From an uncultured Clostridia bacterium (GTDB lineage: Bacteria; Bacillota; Clostridia; HGM11514), in NCBI GenBank assembly GCA_934464705.1, contig CAKSKB010000024.1:1-36460 (forward strand): a stretch of DNA of 36,460 nt, in the 5' to 3' direction. This document shows positions 1 to 8,340 of the stretch, one piece after another. The notes under the pieces were generated by a model, which saw only the letters and a program-made list of their open reading frames with translations, was not told the origin of the DNA and searched no databases. Numbering within the stretch: the first letter of the stretch is position 1; each line of letters starts with the position of its first letter. The translations under genes and the position numbers were made by a program.

Positions 1-78
1 GGCGACGGAACATTTGCACCGGGTGCAAACGCAACCCGTGCACAGGCAGCAAGCCTTATCTACAGATTAATTAAATAG
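1..78 (+). CDS. S-layer homology (SLH) domain protein, C-terminal end only
   Basis: The first 25 codons of the window, open at the left edge, encode a tail containing GDGTFAPGANATRAQAA and end at TAG (76-78). The pattern GxFxPxxxxTRAQAA followed by a short aliphatic/basic helix is the second half of an SLH repeat, which anchors surface proteins to secondary cell-wall polymers. An SLH unit at the extreme C-terminus is typical of exported, wall-bound enzymes or S-layer proteins. Everything N-terminal is outside the window, so the catalytic or structural role cannot be stated. A hairpin terminator follows directly, so this gene is separate from the downstream locus. Confidence 0.8.
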   Translation, partial: GDGTFAPGANATRAQAASLIYRLIK

Positions 79-99
79 CTAACTCCTCTCTCCTTTATG

Positions 100-138
100 A
101 TAGGGTTGGTCAGTATGCGACTGCCAACCCTATATTTT
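100..138 (+). terminator. Rho-independent terminator of the SLH gene
   Basis: The arms ATAGGGTTGG (100-109) and CCAACCCTAT (124-133) pair perfectly. An inner CAGT/ACTG pair extends the stem past a single bulged T. The hairpin is followed by ATTTT. It lies 22 bases after the upstream stop and before the promoter at 148. Confidence 0.8.
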
Positions 139-147
139 AAATTTAAG

Positions 148-177
148 TTGACATAAAAATAAAAATCGTGTTATACT
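148..177 (+). promoter_or_regulatory. Sigma-A type promoter for the AraC gene and region 1
   Basis: A perfect -35 TTGACA (148-153) and a near-consensus -10 TATACT (172-177) are separated by 18 bases. Transcription would start near 184, giving a leader of about 26 bases before the ATG at 210. It is the only strong consensus promoter seen ahead of genes 210-3906. Confidence 0.75.
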
Positions 178-209
178 AAGTTTACAACAGTCTGATGCGG
201 GGTGTGATT

Positions 210-1010
210 ATGGACGAACTTAATATAAGGCTTTGCGGTGTCGATTTCAGCCATGAGAAGGAATATGTTTTTACGCAGAAAGAAAATTCTCACAAGAACT
301 GCTATCTGCTTATTTATTTCAAGACTCCGTTTGAATGCCGCACAAAAAACGGTATCGAACTTGGCTATGCGCACAGCTATGTTCTTCATGCGCCGTATTT
401 TCCGACATATCACACGAGCAGCCCAGATTCGAAAAGGGGCTTTGTTGACGACTGGATTTATATAGGCGGAGAAATGATTGACCGCCTTGTAAAGCAATAC
501 GGTATTCCGCTTAACGAGATAATTCATTCTCAGAGAAACAATAATATATCCGATATTATTTCGGATATTCATAACGAAATGAACTCGGAGCTGGAATTCA
601 AAGACGATAAGCTCAAAGCGCTTACGCTTAATCTTTTTATTGAGCTTGCAAGAATGAACGAAGTATTCAGAAAACACAGTGATATTGATGAATTCAGCAG
701 AATAAGCAATGTTTGCAATCAAATACAGAAAAAGTTTTCGGATAACTGGACGATAGGTGATATGTCGCGCATTTCGGGTTATTCGCAAAGCAGATTTATA
801 TCGCTTTTTAGAAGATATTTCGGTAAAAGTCCTATGGATTTTCTGATAGATTACAGAATTGCGCAGGCAAAAAGTATGATTGAAAGCAATATGATGACTA
901 TGACGGAGATTGCGGAGGCATGCGGTTTTTCATCACTTTACTATTTTTCAAGAGTGTTTAAAAGCCGATGCGGCATTTCGCCGTCCGGATACAAAAATCA
1001 AACCGTATAA
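210..1010 (+). CDS. AraC-family transcriptional regulator
   Basis: This 266-residue protein has an N-terminal cupin-like sensing half and a C-terminal double helix-turn-helix of about 100 residues. The second HTH carries the family signature, with EIAEACGFSSLYYFSRVFK and then GISPSGYK. I chose ATG 210 because GGGGTG sits 6-7 bases upstream. An in-frame ATG at 195 has no ribosome-binding site and lies very close to the inferred transcription start. The gene is followed after 16 bases by the ADP-ribosylglycohydrolase gene and is probably co-transcribed with it, so it is likely the local activator responding to a sugar ligand. The ligand cannot be read from sequence. Confidence 0.9.
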   Translation: MDELNIRLCGVDFSHEKEYVFTQKENSHKNCYLLIYFKTPFECRTKNGIELGYAHSYVLHAPYFPTYHTSSPDSKRGFVDDWIYIGGEMIDRLVKQYGIPLNEIIHSQRNNNISDIISDIHNEMNSELEFKDDKLKALTLNLFIELARMNEVFRKHSDIDEFSRISNVCNQIQKKFSDNWTIGDMSRISGYSQSRFISLFRRYFGKSPMDFLIDYRIAQAKSMIESNMMTMTEIAEACGFSSLYYFSRVFKSRCGISPSGYKNQTV

Positions 1011-1026
1011 ATACAAGGAGAAACTT

Positions 1027-2562
1027 ATGTTGAATTTTGAAGAATATAAAAGCAAGGTTCTGGGCTGCTGGATGGGCAAAAACATCGGCGGAACATACGG
1101 CGGACCAATGGAAGGCACAAAAGAAAGATTTACGGGCATAGAATTTTATGTTCAGGAATTAAACGGCGAGCCGTTTCCGAATGATGACCTTGACCTTCAG
1201 CTTGTGTGGCTGAATGCCGCCGAAAAGTACGGCCGGCACCTTACATCGTCAATTCTCGGCGAATACTGGCTTTCTTATATTTCGCCCGGATGGGATGAAT
1301 ACGGTGCATGCATGGCAAATATGAAACAGGGAATGGTTCCGCCGCTTTCGGGGGTTCTGAACAATCCGCACATGAACAGCAACGGCGCGTTTATCCGAAG
1401 TGAAATCTGGGCTTGCCTTGCCCCGGGCAACCCTTCGATTGCGGTTCGTTATGCCAAGATGGATGCCGAGGTTGACCATGCATACGAGGGCATCTACAGT
1501 GAAATTTTCTGTGCGGCAATACAGAGTGCCGCTTTTGTGGAGTCTGACAAGTATAAGCTTATCGATATCGGTCTTTCCTATATTCCGGAAGACTGCGCCG
1601 TAACAAAAGCTGTTAAATGCGTTATTGACAGCTTTGAATCTCATATCAAATGGGAGGACGCTTTCATTAAGCTTGCAAATACCGTTCCGGGTGCATTCTC
1701 TGCCGGAAGGTACAAACACGGCGAAAAACCGGATATTCCTCTTGCGGATTTAGGATACAGCGTGCCCCAGAATATCGGTATTTTTATCCTTGCATGGCTT
1801 TACGGCGAGGATGATTTCGGAAAAAGTCTTTCAATTGCAATAAACTGCGGCGAAGACACAGACTGTACAGCCGCTACACTCGGTGCAATACTGGGTATAA
1901 TTCACGGAATTGACTGGATTCCCGAAAAGTGGATTGAGCCTATCAGCAATAAAATTAAAACCATTTGTATCGTAAATCACGACCTTTCGGTTGCGATTCC
2001 TCAGACAACCGACGAACTGACGGACAGAATCCTTAAAGCTGCGCCATCTATCCTCGGAACGGAAAACTGTGACTTCATTTCAGGTCCCGGTTACAGCATA
2101 ACAACTCAGGATGATTTGTACTGTAAGCAGTATACGGGTAATTATTGGGTAACTCACGATATGCAGCCCGGACTTGAGATAAATCCTTATGAAGTTAAGT
2201 ATAGCTTTGAAATGCTCAGCGTGGTTCTGGATTATAAAGGACTTCCCGTTTTCCAGCAGAATGAAACAAAAAAATTCAGTATAAAATTTCAAAGCACCAA
2301 AGGCTATCAGCAATATGTGAATGTAAAAATCATATGCCCGGAAAATGTATCGGCAGTCGGCGGAAATCAGCTTTCATGCTATATGTACCAGCATTTTCAT
2401 GCAATGAGCGAAGCTGAATTTGAAATCATGATCGGCGAGATTGAAGACAGCAAAATCGAAATTCTGCTTGAAATTACAATCGACGGCAGACTTATTAAAT
2501 ACTACATACCCATCGTGCTGATAAAAAATAACGGACATCGCATAACGGGATATAAGGACTGA
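1027..2562 (+). CDS. ADP-ribosylglycohydrolase-family protein with extra C-terminal domain
   Basis: A 511-residue protein. The N-terminal ~370 residues match the ADP-ribosyl-glycohydrolase fold. An early GCWMGKNIGG loop is followed by an acidic NDDLDLQ motif and, near residue 275, GEDTDCTAATLGAILG, which corresponds to the second metal-binding GxDTD motif. These acidic residues normally hold two Mg ions that activate water on an N- or O-glycosidic bond. The remaining ~140 residues are predicted by eye to be beta-rich and I do not recognise them. ATG 1027 follows AAGGAG by 6 bases; the longer upstream reading frame overlaps the AraC gene and is not used. Members of this family recur in sugar-utilisation loci, so the substrate may be a glycoside rather than ADP-ribosylated protein (inference). 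Confidence 0.8.
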   Translation: MLNFEEYKSKVLGCWMGKNIGGTYGGPMEGTKERFTGIEFYVQELNGEPFPNDDLDLQLVWLNAAEKYGRHLTSSILGEYWLSYISPGWDEYGACMANMKQGMVPPLSGVLNNPHMNSNGAFIRSEIWACLAPGNPSIAVRYAKMDAEVDHAYEGIYSEIFCAAIQSAAFVESDKYKLIDIGLSYIPEDCAVTKAVKCVIDSFESHIKWEDAFIKLANTVPGAFSAGRYKHGEKPDIPLADLGYSVPQNIGIFILAWLYGEDDFGKSLSIAINCGEDTDCTAATLGAILGIIHGIDWIPEKWIEPISNKIKTICIVNHDLSVAIPQTTDELTDRILKAAPSILGTENCDFISGPGYSITTQDDLYCKQYTGNYWVTHDMQPGLEINPYEVKYSFEMLSVVLDYKGLPVFQQNETKKFSIKFQSTKGYQQYVNVKIICPENVSAVGGNQLSCYMYQHFHAMSEAEFEIMIGEIEDSKIEILLEITIDGRLIKYYIPIVLIKNNGHRITGYKD

Positions 2563-2568
2563 TGTTTC

Positions 2569-3906
2569 ATGATTAGCGGAATAACAAACGGAATGGTTAT
2601 GCAAAGAGGCACAGATAATACCTGTGAGATTTGGGTTACATCCGATGAGGTTCTGACGGAAGTTTTAACCCACGACGGGCAGAGCGCAATGGTGGAAACG
2701 ATTGACGGACGATACAGAATTACAGGTATTCGCTGCGGAGGGCCTTATTCTTTGAATGTGAACGGTCATGTTTATAATGATATTTATGTCGGTGATGTGT
2801 GGATTCTTGCAGGGCAGTCAAACATGCAGGGGTGCGGCAGAGATATCGATATCGAATATAATGAAAATCCTGCGATAAGAGCGTACTATATGCAGAATGA
2901 ATGGGGGATTGCCGATAATCCGCTGCATGAGCCGGGAAGAGCTGTTTATAAGGTCCATACGGAGGTTCTCGGCGCAAAAAGAGGATTTTCAAAGAGGTGC
3001 GTCGGCCCGGGGCTGTATTTTGCAAAAAGGATGTATGATTTGACTTCGGTTCCGCAGGGGTTGATTTGTTGTGCTCATGCCGACACCTCGCTTTCACAGT
3101 GGGACCCCGATTCGGCGCAATGCGGTGCTGATAAAAGCCTTTATGCGGCAATGCTTGAACGATTCAAAAGCAACGGCTCAAATATAAGGGGCGTTTTCTG
3201 GGGGCAGGGCTGCAATGACGCCAGGATTCAATTTTATAAGGATTATACTGAGAAAACACTTAATTTGTTCAAATGTATGCGAAGAGATTTCGGAAGGTGT
3301 GTTCCGATAGTCTATATGCAGATTTCGAGGTGTGTAAGAAGTGCGGCAGGCGGCGATATTCGTCCCGATACATGGAACAGCGTACAGGAGCAGCAGCGAA
3401 CCTTATGCATGAAAATCGAGAAGGCAGATGTAATTCCAACCGTTGCATATGAGCTTTCGGACAGGTATCATCTTTCGGGAAAATCTCAAAAGATAATAGG
3501 GAGAAGCGCCGCGGAAAGCATGTTTAACCTTATTAACGGAAAGCTTTACGGCTGCCTCGGCGGAATTAAGCTTGAAGGAATAGAAGTTTTCCGTGATGAA
3601 ATTGCTCCGGATGAACTGTCGTCGATAATTGTTACATACAAAAATGTTAAAGGATTGCTCAGCGGCGGTGAAAGAGTAATGGGATTTTCTCTTTCTGAAA
3701 CACTGGATAACTTTGACGGAGATAATATAATTTCATGTACCGCAGACGGAAACCGGGTTATAATTGTTGTCGGTGTTGCCGCCGTAAAACTGTCGGATAT
3801 GTACTTATCCTACGGTATCGGTTTTGACCCTCCGTGCAACATTCTCGACGGAGAAAAACGGTCGCTTCCGATGTTCGGCCCGATACTTATTAAAAGTGTT
3901 TTATAA
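2569..3906 (+). CDS. Sialate O-acetylesterase-like (SASA family) carbohydrate esterase
   Basis: A 445-residue protein without a signal peptide, so probably cytoplasmic. The block DVWILAGQSNMQG places the nucleophile serine at about residue 84 (GQSNM is the SASA/SGNH block I signature). FWGQGCNDA and a late DRYHLS supply the expected oxyanion-hole and Asp/His positions. An N-terminal beta domain precedes the catalytic part and a short beta domain follows, as in bacterial sialate O-acetylesterases of 450-650 residues. Such enzymes remove acetyl groups from sugar hydroxyls; actual substrates extend well beyond sialic acid. The gene starts 6 bases after the previous stop, with AAGGA at 2554-2558. 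A degenerate copy of its last codons and 3' flank occurs at 10930-11037. Confidence 0.75.
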   Translation: MISGITNGMVMQRGTDNTCEIWVTSDEVLTEVLTHDGQSAMVETIDGRYRITGIRCGGPYSLNVNGHVYNDIYVGDVWILAGQSNMQGCGRDIDIEYNENPAIRAYYMQNEWGIADNPLHEPGRAVYKVHTEVLGAKRGFSKRCVGPGLYFAKRMYDLTSVPQGLICCAHADTSLSQWDPDSAQCGADKSLYAAMLERFKSNGSNIRGVFWGQGCNDARIQFYKDYTEKTLNLFKCMRRDFGRCVPIVYMQISRCVRSAAGGDIRPDTWNSVQEQQRTLCMKIEKADVIPTVAYELSDRYHLSGKSQKIIGRSAAESMFNLINGKLYGCLGGIKLEGIEVFRDEIAPDELSSIIVTYKNVKGLLSGGERVMGFSLSETLDNFDGDNIISCTADGNRVIIVVGVAAVKLSDMYLSYGIGFDPPCNILDGEKRSLPMFGPILIKSVL

Positions 3907-3957
3907 ATTTCGCCTTGGATATCCGAAGCTTTGTAAAGCAAAAAGTTTTTGCGGCTC
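3850..3957 (+). repeat. Copy A of a ~100 bp homologous segment (esterase 3' end plus flank)
   Basis: This stretch aligns with 10930-11037 at roughly 70% identity by hand over about 95-100 positions, with one possible single-base gap. The TAA of the esterase (3904-3906) aligns with a TAA at 10984-10986. The similarity continues about 45 bases past the stop, including a shared TTTTATAAATT and GATATC, and fades near 3952. Confidence 0.7.
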
Positions 3958-4009
3958 TTTCATAAGAATACAGATTTGATTAATAATCTCACAGGTTCGG
4001 TATGTTGTT

Positions 4010-4026
4010 TCACTGCGGCGCAGTGA
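4010..4026. promoter_or_regulatory. Perfect palindrome just upstream of the GRE-1 ribosome-binding site
   Basis: The arms TCACTGCG (4010-4017) and CGCAGTGA (4019-4026) flank a single G. It ends 4 bases before GAGGAG (4030-4035). It could be an operator or a small hairpin affecting translation of the GRE. No clear promoter is visible in 3907-4045, so the GRE may be transcribed by read-through. Apart from this palindrome, that gap holds copy A of the repeat and nothing else I can name. Confidence 0.4.
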
Positions 4027-4045
4027 TTTGAGGAGTGATCTTTTA

Positions 4046-6292
4046 ATGATTTGGAATAGTTTTGAGCGTAATAAAGAAAAGCTTGCAACAGAATACACAA
4101 GTAATAATTTCCATACAGGCAGCGGGTTAAACTGTTATGACCTGGAAAAAGAGTGCGACAAGCTGTTTGAAAGCCTGCAGAATTTCCCGAAGCCGATAAT
4201 AAGAGCCGAAATATTAAAATTTATTTTGGAAAACGGACAAATTGAAATAAATCCGTACGGAATTTTTGCCGATAAAATAGACTGTCTGCATCATATTGAG
4301 GTAAGCTGGTACCCGAATATACTTTATTGCGAGGGTATTATGCGTAAGTACAGAAACAAATGGATGCATGATGCGGAAGATAAGTATATGAAGGAACTTT
4401 CCGACAAAGCTAAAACGGCAAATGAAGTTTGTTGGTTTCAAGCTTCGGCTGATTTCGGGCATACTTGTCCGGATTGGGAATCAATAATGAGGCTTGGCAT
4501 TTCGGGCTTACTTGCACGAATCAGGAATGAAAGAAATTCAAAAATTATAGACGGAAGTTTAACCGAGGAACAGGATGTATTTTACCGTTCTTGCGAAATA
4601 ACATATGATGCCGTAATAAAATTTATGCTCAGACTTGCTGATGAAGCTTCGGATTTATATGACGGAAACAATAATATGGATGAGCTTTCCGAGTGCCTCA
4701 AAAATCTTGCTGTGCGGAAACCGGAAAATCTTTACGAGGCTATGGAACTTACTGTCTTGTATTATCATCTGCAAGACATGATTGAAGGAGAAAATGTACG
4801 TTCGCTCGGCGCACTTGACAGACTCTATTATCCGTTTTATGTTAGCGCACTTGAAACAAAAACATACAACAAAGAGCAAATTAAGGAGCTGTTGAAGTAC
4901 TTTCTTTATAAAATGTGGGCAAAGAAGGTGCCTAACGATGTTCCGTTTTGCTTAGGCGGGATTGATGAAGACGGTTTTGATGCAACGAACGAGTTGTCAT
5001 TTTTGATAATGGAAACATTTAAAGAAATGAACATATACAGTCCTAAAATTCATATACGATATCACAATGGAATGAATGATGAGTTTTTAAGACTGGTTAT
5101 GGATTCTATCAGACAAGGAAACAGCAGCATTGTTGTGATAAGCGAGGAAAAAACCATCGAGTCCCTGATGTATTCGGGCGCCGAGGAATTGGAAGCACGC
5201 AATAATGTTCCGATAGGCTGTTACGAACCGTCTGTTGCAGGGTTGGAGGTTCCATGTACGGGAAATGCCAAAATCAATATTGTCAAATGCATTGAGCTTG
5301 CATTAAATAATGGTACCGACCCTGTTTCGGGAAAGATAATCGGCAAAAAAACAGGAGATATTGCTGCATTTAATTCATTCGAAATGTTTTTCGATGCAGT
5401 AAAAAAGCAATTAAAATATGCCGCAGATTTGACAATGGCAACCGTTAGTGAATATGAACACCGCTACAATGAAATAAATCCGGCGCCGCTCTTTTCCGGC
5501 ACAATACCGTATTGCATTATAAACGGCAGAGATGCGTATTCGAGCGGAGACAAGTATAATAATTCTTCGGTAAGCTGGGTAGGATTGGCAAGTGCGGTTG
5601 ATGCTCTTGCCGCTGTAAAATCAATTGTATTCGATAAGAAAATATTGACGCTGCGCGAATTAAACTCAATACTGATTTCAAATTGGAAAGGAAATGAAAA
5701 GCTTAATCTTGTGATAAAAAATCGTTGCCCGAAATTTGGTAACGGAGACAGAGCGGCAGACAGTATAACTTGCGAAATAACAGAGTATATCTCCGAATTA
5801 ATAACAAATCAGCCAAATGGCAGGGGCGGTATATTTAAGGCAGGATTATATTCAATAGATGCTTGTTTTAAATTCGGCGAAAAAACAGGTGCTTCAGCCG
5901 ACGGAAGGCGTTATGGCGAACCACTGTCAAAAAATCTCTGCGCTTCAACGGCTATGGATAAAAACGGAGTTACGGCGCTTATCAATTCGGTTACTGAAGT
6001 AGACTTCAAAAAGTTTAATAACGGTTCGGTTCTCGACATTGTTTTACACCCGTCGGCAGTAATGGGAATGGATGGAATGGAAGCAATGCTTGGGATTTTT
6101 AAAACATATTTCAGAAACGGAGGATACGCTGTTCAGGCGAACATTTTGGATCATGAAACTCTGATTGATGCTCAACGGCATCCGGAAAAGTATTCCCAAC
6201 TGCAAGTGCGGCTTTGCGGTTGGAACGTTTATTTTGTCAATTTAAGCGCAAAAGAACAGAATGAATTTATTAAACAAGCATCGGAAAGATAG
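4046..6292 (+). CDS. Glycyl radical enzyme, eliminase-type active site (GRE-1)
   Basis: A 748-residue pyruvate formate-lyase-like protein. The thiyl-cysteine loop is VPIGCYEP, with Cys392 and Glu394 matching the GCxE motif that diol dehydratases, choline TMA-lyase and isethionate sulfite-lyase use as thiyl radical and general base. The C-terminal glycyl radical loop reads VRLCGWNVYF with Gly725, instead of the common RVxGY/F. ATG 4046 is preferred because GAGGAG lies 10 bases upstream. Its activase is two genes downstream (7362), separated by an esterase gene. By active-site type I infer a dehydration or other beta-elimination of a sugar-derived polyol, but the substrate is not assignable by eye. 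No microcompartment shell genes or N-terminal encapsulation peptide are evident. The enzyme would be oxygen-sensitive and cytoplasmic. Confidence 0.9.
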   Translation: MIWNSFERNKEKLATEYTSNNFHTGSGLNCYDLEKECDKLFESLQNFPKPIIRAEILKFILENGQIEINPYGIFADKIDCLHHIEVSWYPNILYCEGIMRKYRNKWMHDAEDKYMKELSDKAKTANEVCWFQASADFGHTCPDWESIMRLGISGLLARIRNERNSKIIDGSLTEEQDVFYRSCEITYDAVIKFMLRLADEASDLYDGNNNMDELSECLKNLAVRKPENLYEAMELTVLYYHLQDMIEGENVRSLGALDRLYYPFYVSALETKTYNKEQIKELLKYFLYKMWAKKVPNDVPFCLGGIDEDGFDATNELSFLIMETFKEMNIYSPKIHIRYHNGMNDEFLRLVMDSIRQGNSSIVVISEEKTIESLMYSGAEELEARNNVPIGCYEPSVAGLEVPCTGNAKINIVKCIELALNNGTDPVSGKIIGKKTGDIAAFNSFEMFFDAVKKQLKYAADLTMATVSEYEHRYNEINPAPLFSGTIPYCIINGRDAYSSGDKYNNSSVSWVGLASAVDALAAVKSIVFDKKILTLRELNSILISNWKGNEKLNLVIKNRCPKFGNGDRAADSITCEITEYISELITNQPNGRGGIFKAGLYSIDACFKFGEKTGASADGRRYGEPLSKNLCASTAMDKNGVTALINSVTEVDFKKFNNGSVLDIVLHPSAVMGMDGMEAMLGIFKTYFRNGGYAVQANILDHETLIDAQRHPEKYSQLQVRLCGWNVYFVNLSAKEQNEFIKQASER

Positions 6293-6320
6293 CAAAGTTA
6301 TGTTTTAGGAGTAATGCTTT

Positions 6321-7346
6321 ATGAAATGGTACAATTTATCCGACAGCGTCTTCAGCGTTGAGGGCTTTGCTGTTAAGGATTATGAGAATAAAAAGCTTTA
6401 CAGGCTTCCCGAAAACCTGATGGATATAAGTCAGGGAATGCCTGTATTGGCACAATACAGCGCCGGCTGCAAAGTTCGGTTTAAAACAAATTCAAAAACA
6501 ATTACTGCAAAAGTAAAGTTGTCAAATGGTATAAATCCGGATTCTGCCGTAGCTAACAAAATCCCTCCGATATTAGCTTCGGGTATGGATATTTACGCTG
6601 CGAGTGCAAATTCGGATTACGAATTCAGGTGGTTTGTAGCTGCTCCGAATTTGCTTAAAGATGAGTATACTGCGGATTTGCATAAATTCAATGATGACAT
6701 GGAGGATATACTGATAAATCTTCCGGTTTTTAACGGAATAAGAGAGCTGGAACTTGGTTTTTCCGATAATTCGGAAGTTTTGCCGCCTCGCGCATATAAA
6801 ACAGAAAAACCAATATTGTTTTACGGGTCTTCCATAACCCAAGGGGCGTGCGCCAGCAGGCCGGGCTGTACATATGCTTCGATTCTTTCCAGATGGCTTG
6901 ACGCACCTGCAATTAATCTCGGATTTGCGGGAAATGCTTTTGGTGAAAAAGAAATTGCCGAATATATTGCGAATATTGATATGTTTGCATTTGTTTTTGA
7001 CTACGATCACAACGCTCCGACTCCTACACACTTGGAAGCAACGCACAAACAGTTTTACAATATTGTCCGGAGTAAAAATAGGGAATTGCCGATAATAATG
7101 TTAACCAGGCCGATGATGAAGGAAACCGATGACAGCATACAAAGGCTGAAAATTGTTAAAAAAACATACAGTGATGCAATTGCAGCCGGTGATAAAAAAG
7201 TATGGTTCATAGATGGGAATACATTGTGGGCTTATTTTGATAAAAATGAAAAAATGTCTGCAACAACAGATACATGTCATCCCAACGACTACGGTTTTAT
7301 ATCTATGGCAAAGACAATTTATCCTGTTCTAAAGATGCTCGTATGA
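6321..7346 (+). CDS. SGNH/GDSL-type esterase with N-terminal GxDLY-like domain
   Basis: A 341-residue protein in two parts. The first ~150 residues form a beta domain carrying ASGMDIY, matching the GxDLY signature found ahead of some SGNH esterases. The second part is the SGNH hydrolase: YGSSITQG gives nucleophile Ser171, NLGFAGNAFGE provides the Asn block, and DTCHPND gives Asp317/His320 of the triad. There is no signal peptide, so it should act in the cytoplasm, removing acyl groups from imported sugars. ATG 6321 follows TAGGAG. It is inserted between the GRE-1 gene and its activase, arguing for a shared substrate pathway. Acetyl, feruloyl and other acyl specificities cannot be distinguished from sequence. 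Confidence 0.8.
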   Translation: MKWYNLSDSVFSVEGFAVKDYENKKLYRLPENLMDISQGMPVLAQYSAGCKVRFKTNSKTITAKVKLSNGINPDSAVANKIPPILASGMDIYAASANSDYEFRWFVAAPNLLKDEYTADLHKFNDDMEDILINLPVFNGIRELELGFSDNSEVLPPRAYKTEKPILFYGSSITQGACASRPGCTYASILSRWLDAPAINLGFAGNAFGEKEIAEYIANIDMFAFVFDYDHNAPTPTHLEATHKQFYNIVRSKNRELPIIMLTRPMMKETDDSIQRLKIVKKTYSDAIAAGDKKVWFIDGNTLWAYFDKNEKMSATTDTCHPNDYGFISMAKTIYPVLKMLV

Positions 7347-7361
7347 TAGGTGGCGATAAAA

Positions 7362-8249
7362 ATGAACGGAAAAATTTTTGACATTAAAAGATTTGCCGTG
7401 CATGACGGAGACGGAATAAGAACAACGGTATTCATGAAAGGTTGTCCGTTAAAATGCAAATGGTGCCATAACCCCGAAGGGATTTCGTTTGAACCTCAAA
7501 TCGGATTTATTGAAAAGAAATGTTTGGGGTGCGGTGAATGTTTTTCGGTCTGCAAAGCGCATAAATGTATAAACGGGAAGCATTTTTTTGAAAGAAACGA
7601 CTGTGTTCGGTGCGGCCGATGTACAGATGTCTGCTTGGGAGACGCTCTTTCTTTTTATGGGAAAACAATGTCTTCCGATGAGATTGTTGAAATTGCTTTG
7701 ACGGATAAAAAATTTTATGATAATTCAAACGGCGGAATTACACTTTCCGGGGGAGAGTGCCTGTGTCAGCCGGAATTTTGCAGAGAAGTTCTTGAAAAAG
7801 CAAAGGGATACGGTATTAACACAGCGGTTGATACCTGCGGCTTTGTTGACAGTGACGCATTTGACATGGTGATGCCGTTTACTGATGTTTTTCTTTATGA
7901 TGTAAAGGCAATAGACCGCGATGTGCATATTTTCTGCACGGGTCAGCCGAATGATAGGATAATTGAAAATTTAAAGTATATAAACAATGCCGGAAAACCG
8001 GTCGAAATCAGAATACCGTATATTCCGGATTTTAATAGCGGCGAAATAGGAAAGATAGGGGAATTTTTATCATCGCTCGATAATATAACAAAGGTTACGG
8101 TGTTGAAATATAACAATCTTGCCGGGTCAAAGTATAAGGCCTTGGGAATGAAAAATACACAACCGAAGGTTTGCGTTCCGAGCAAACAGGAATTGTCTGC
8201 CGCAGTAGAAAAACTCAAAAAATTCGGATTGAATGCCGAGCATAATTAA
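7362..8249 (+). CDS. Glycyl radical enzyme activating enzyme (radical SAM), two auxiliary clusters
   Basis: A 295-residue radical SAM protein. GCPLKCKWCHNPEG holds the CxxxCxxC that binds the SAM-reactive [4Fe-4S] cluster. A ferredoxin-like insert follows with two CxxCxxCxxxC sets (CLGCGECFSVC and CVRCGRCTDVC), the layout of GRE activases other than the PFL activase. LSGGECLCQPEF is the SAM-binding GGE motif, with Cys where Pro is usual. It would abstract hydrogen from Gly725 of GRE-1. I chose ATG 7362 because AGGTGG lies 8 bases upstream; an in-frame GTG at 7350 overlaps that site. It starts 15 bases after the esterase stop. Confidence 0.92.
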   Translation: MNGKIFDIKRFAVHDGDGIRTTVFMKGCPLKCKWCHNPEGISFEPQIGFIEKKCLGCGECFSVCKAHKCINGKHFFERNDCVRCGRCTDVCLGDALSFYGKTMSSDEIVEIALTDKKFYDNSNGGITLSGGECLCQPEFCREVLEKAKGYGINTAVDTCGFVDSDAFDMVMPFTDVFLYDVKAIDRDVHIFCTGQPNDRIIENLKYINNAGKPVEIRIPYIPDFNSGEIGKIGEFLSSLDNITKVTVLKYNNLAGSKYKALGMKNTQPKVCVPSKQELSAAVEKLKKFGLNAEHN

Positions 8250-8340
8250 GACCCGGAAATTATTTGTGATAATATTGGCAGCAGGTGCTGAAAATCGGCT
8301 TATATCACGATTATATCATGCATTTGAATGGGGTGTTAGA

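Noticed and set aside
910..1026. Upstream extension of the ADP-ribosylglycohydrolase frame
   Set aside because: The extension overlaps the AraC HTH coding sequence. AAGGAG 6 bases before ATG 1027 marks the real start.
3938..3952. GCAAAAAGTTTTTGC palindrome as a terminator
   Set aside because: A one-base centre and A/T-only stem core cannot make a stable terminator hairpin, and the aligned copy near 11018 does not keep the symmetry.
8233..8340. ATG start for the glycoside hydrolase
   Set aside because: It overlaps the activase gene and adds residues unlike the family. TTG 8341 with GGGGTG upstream fits better, though this choice is not certain.
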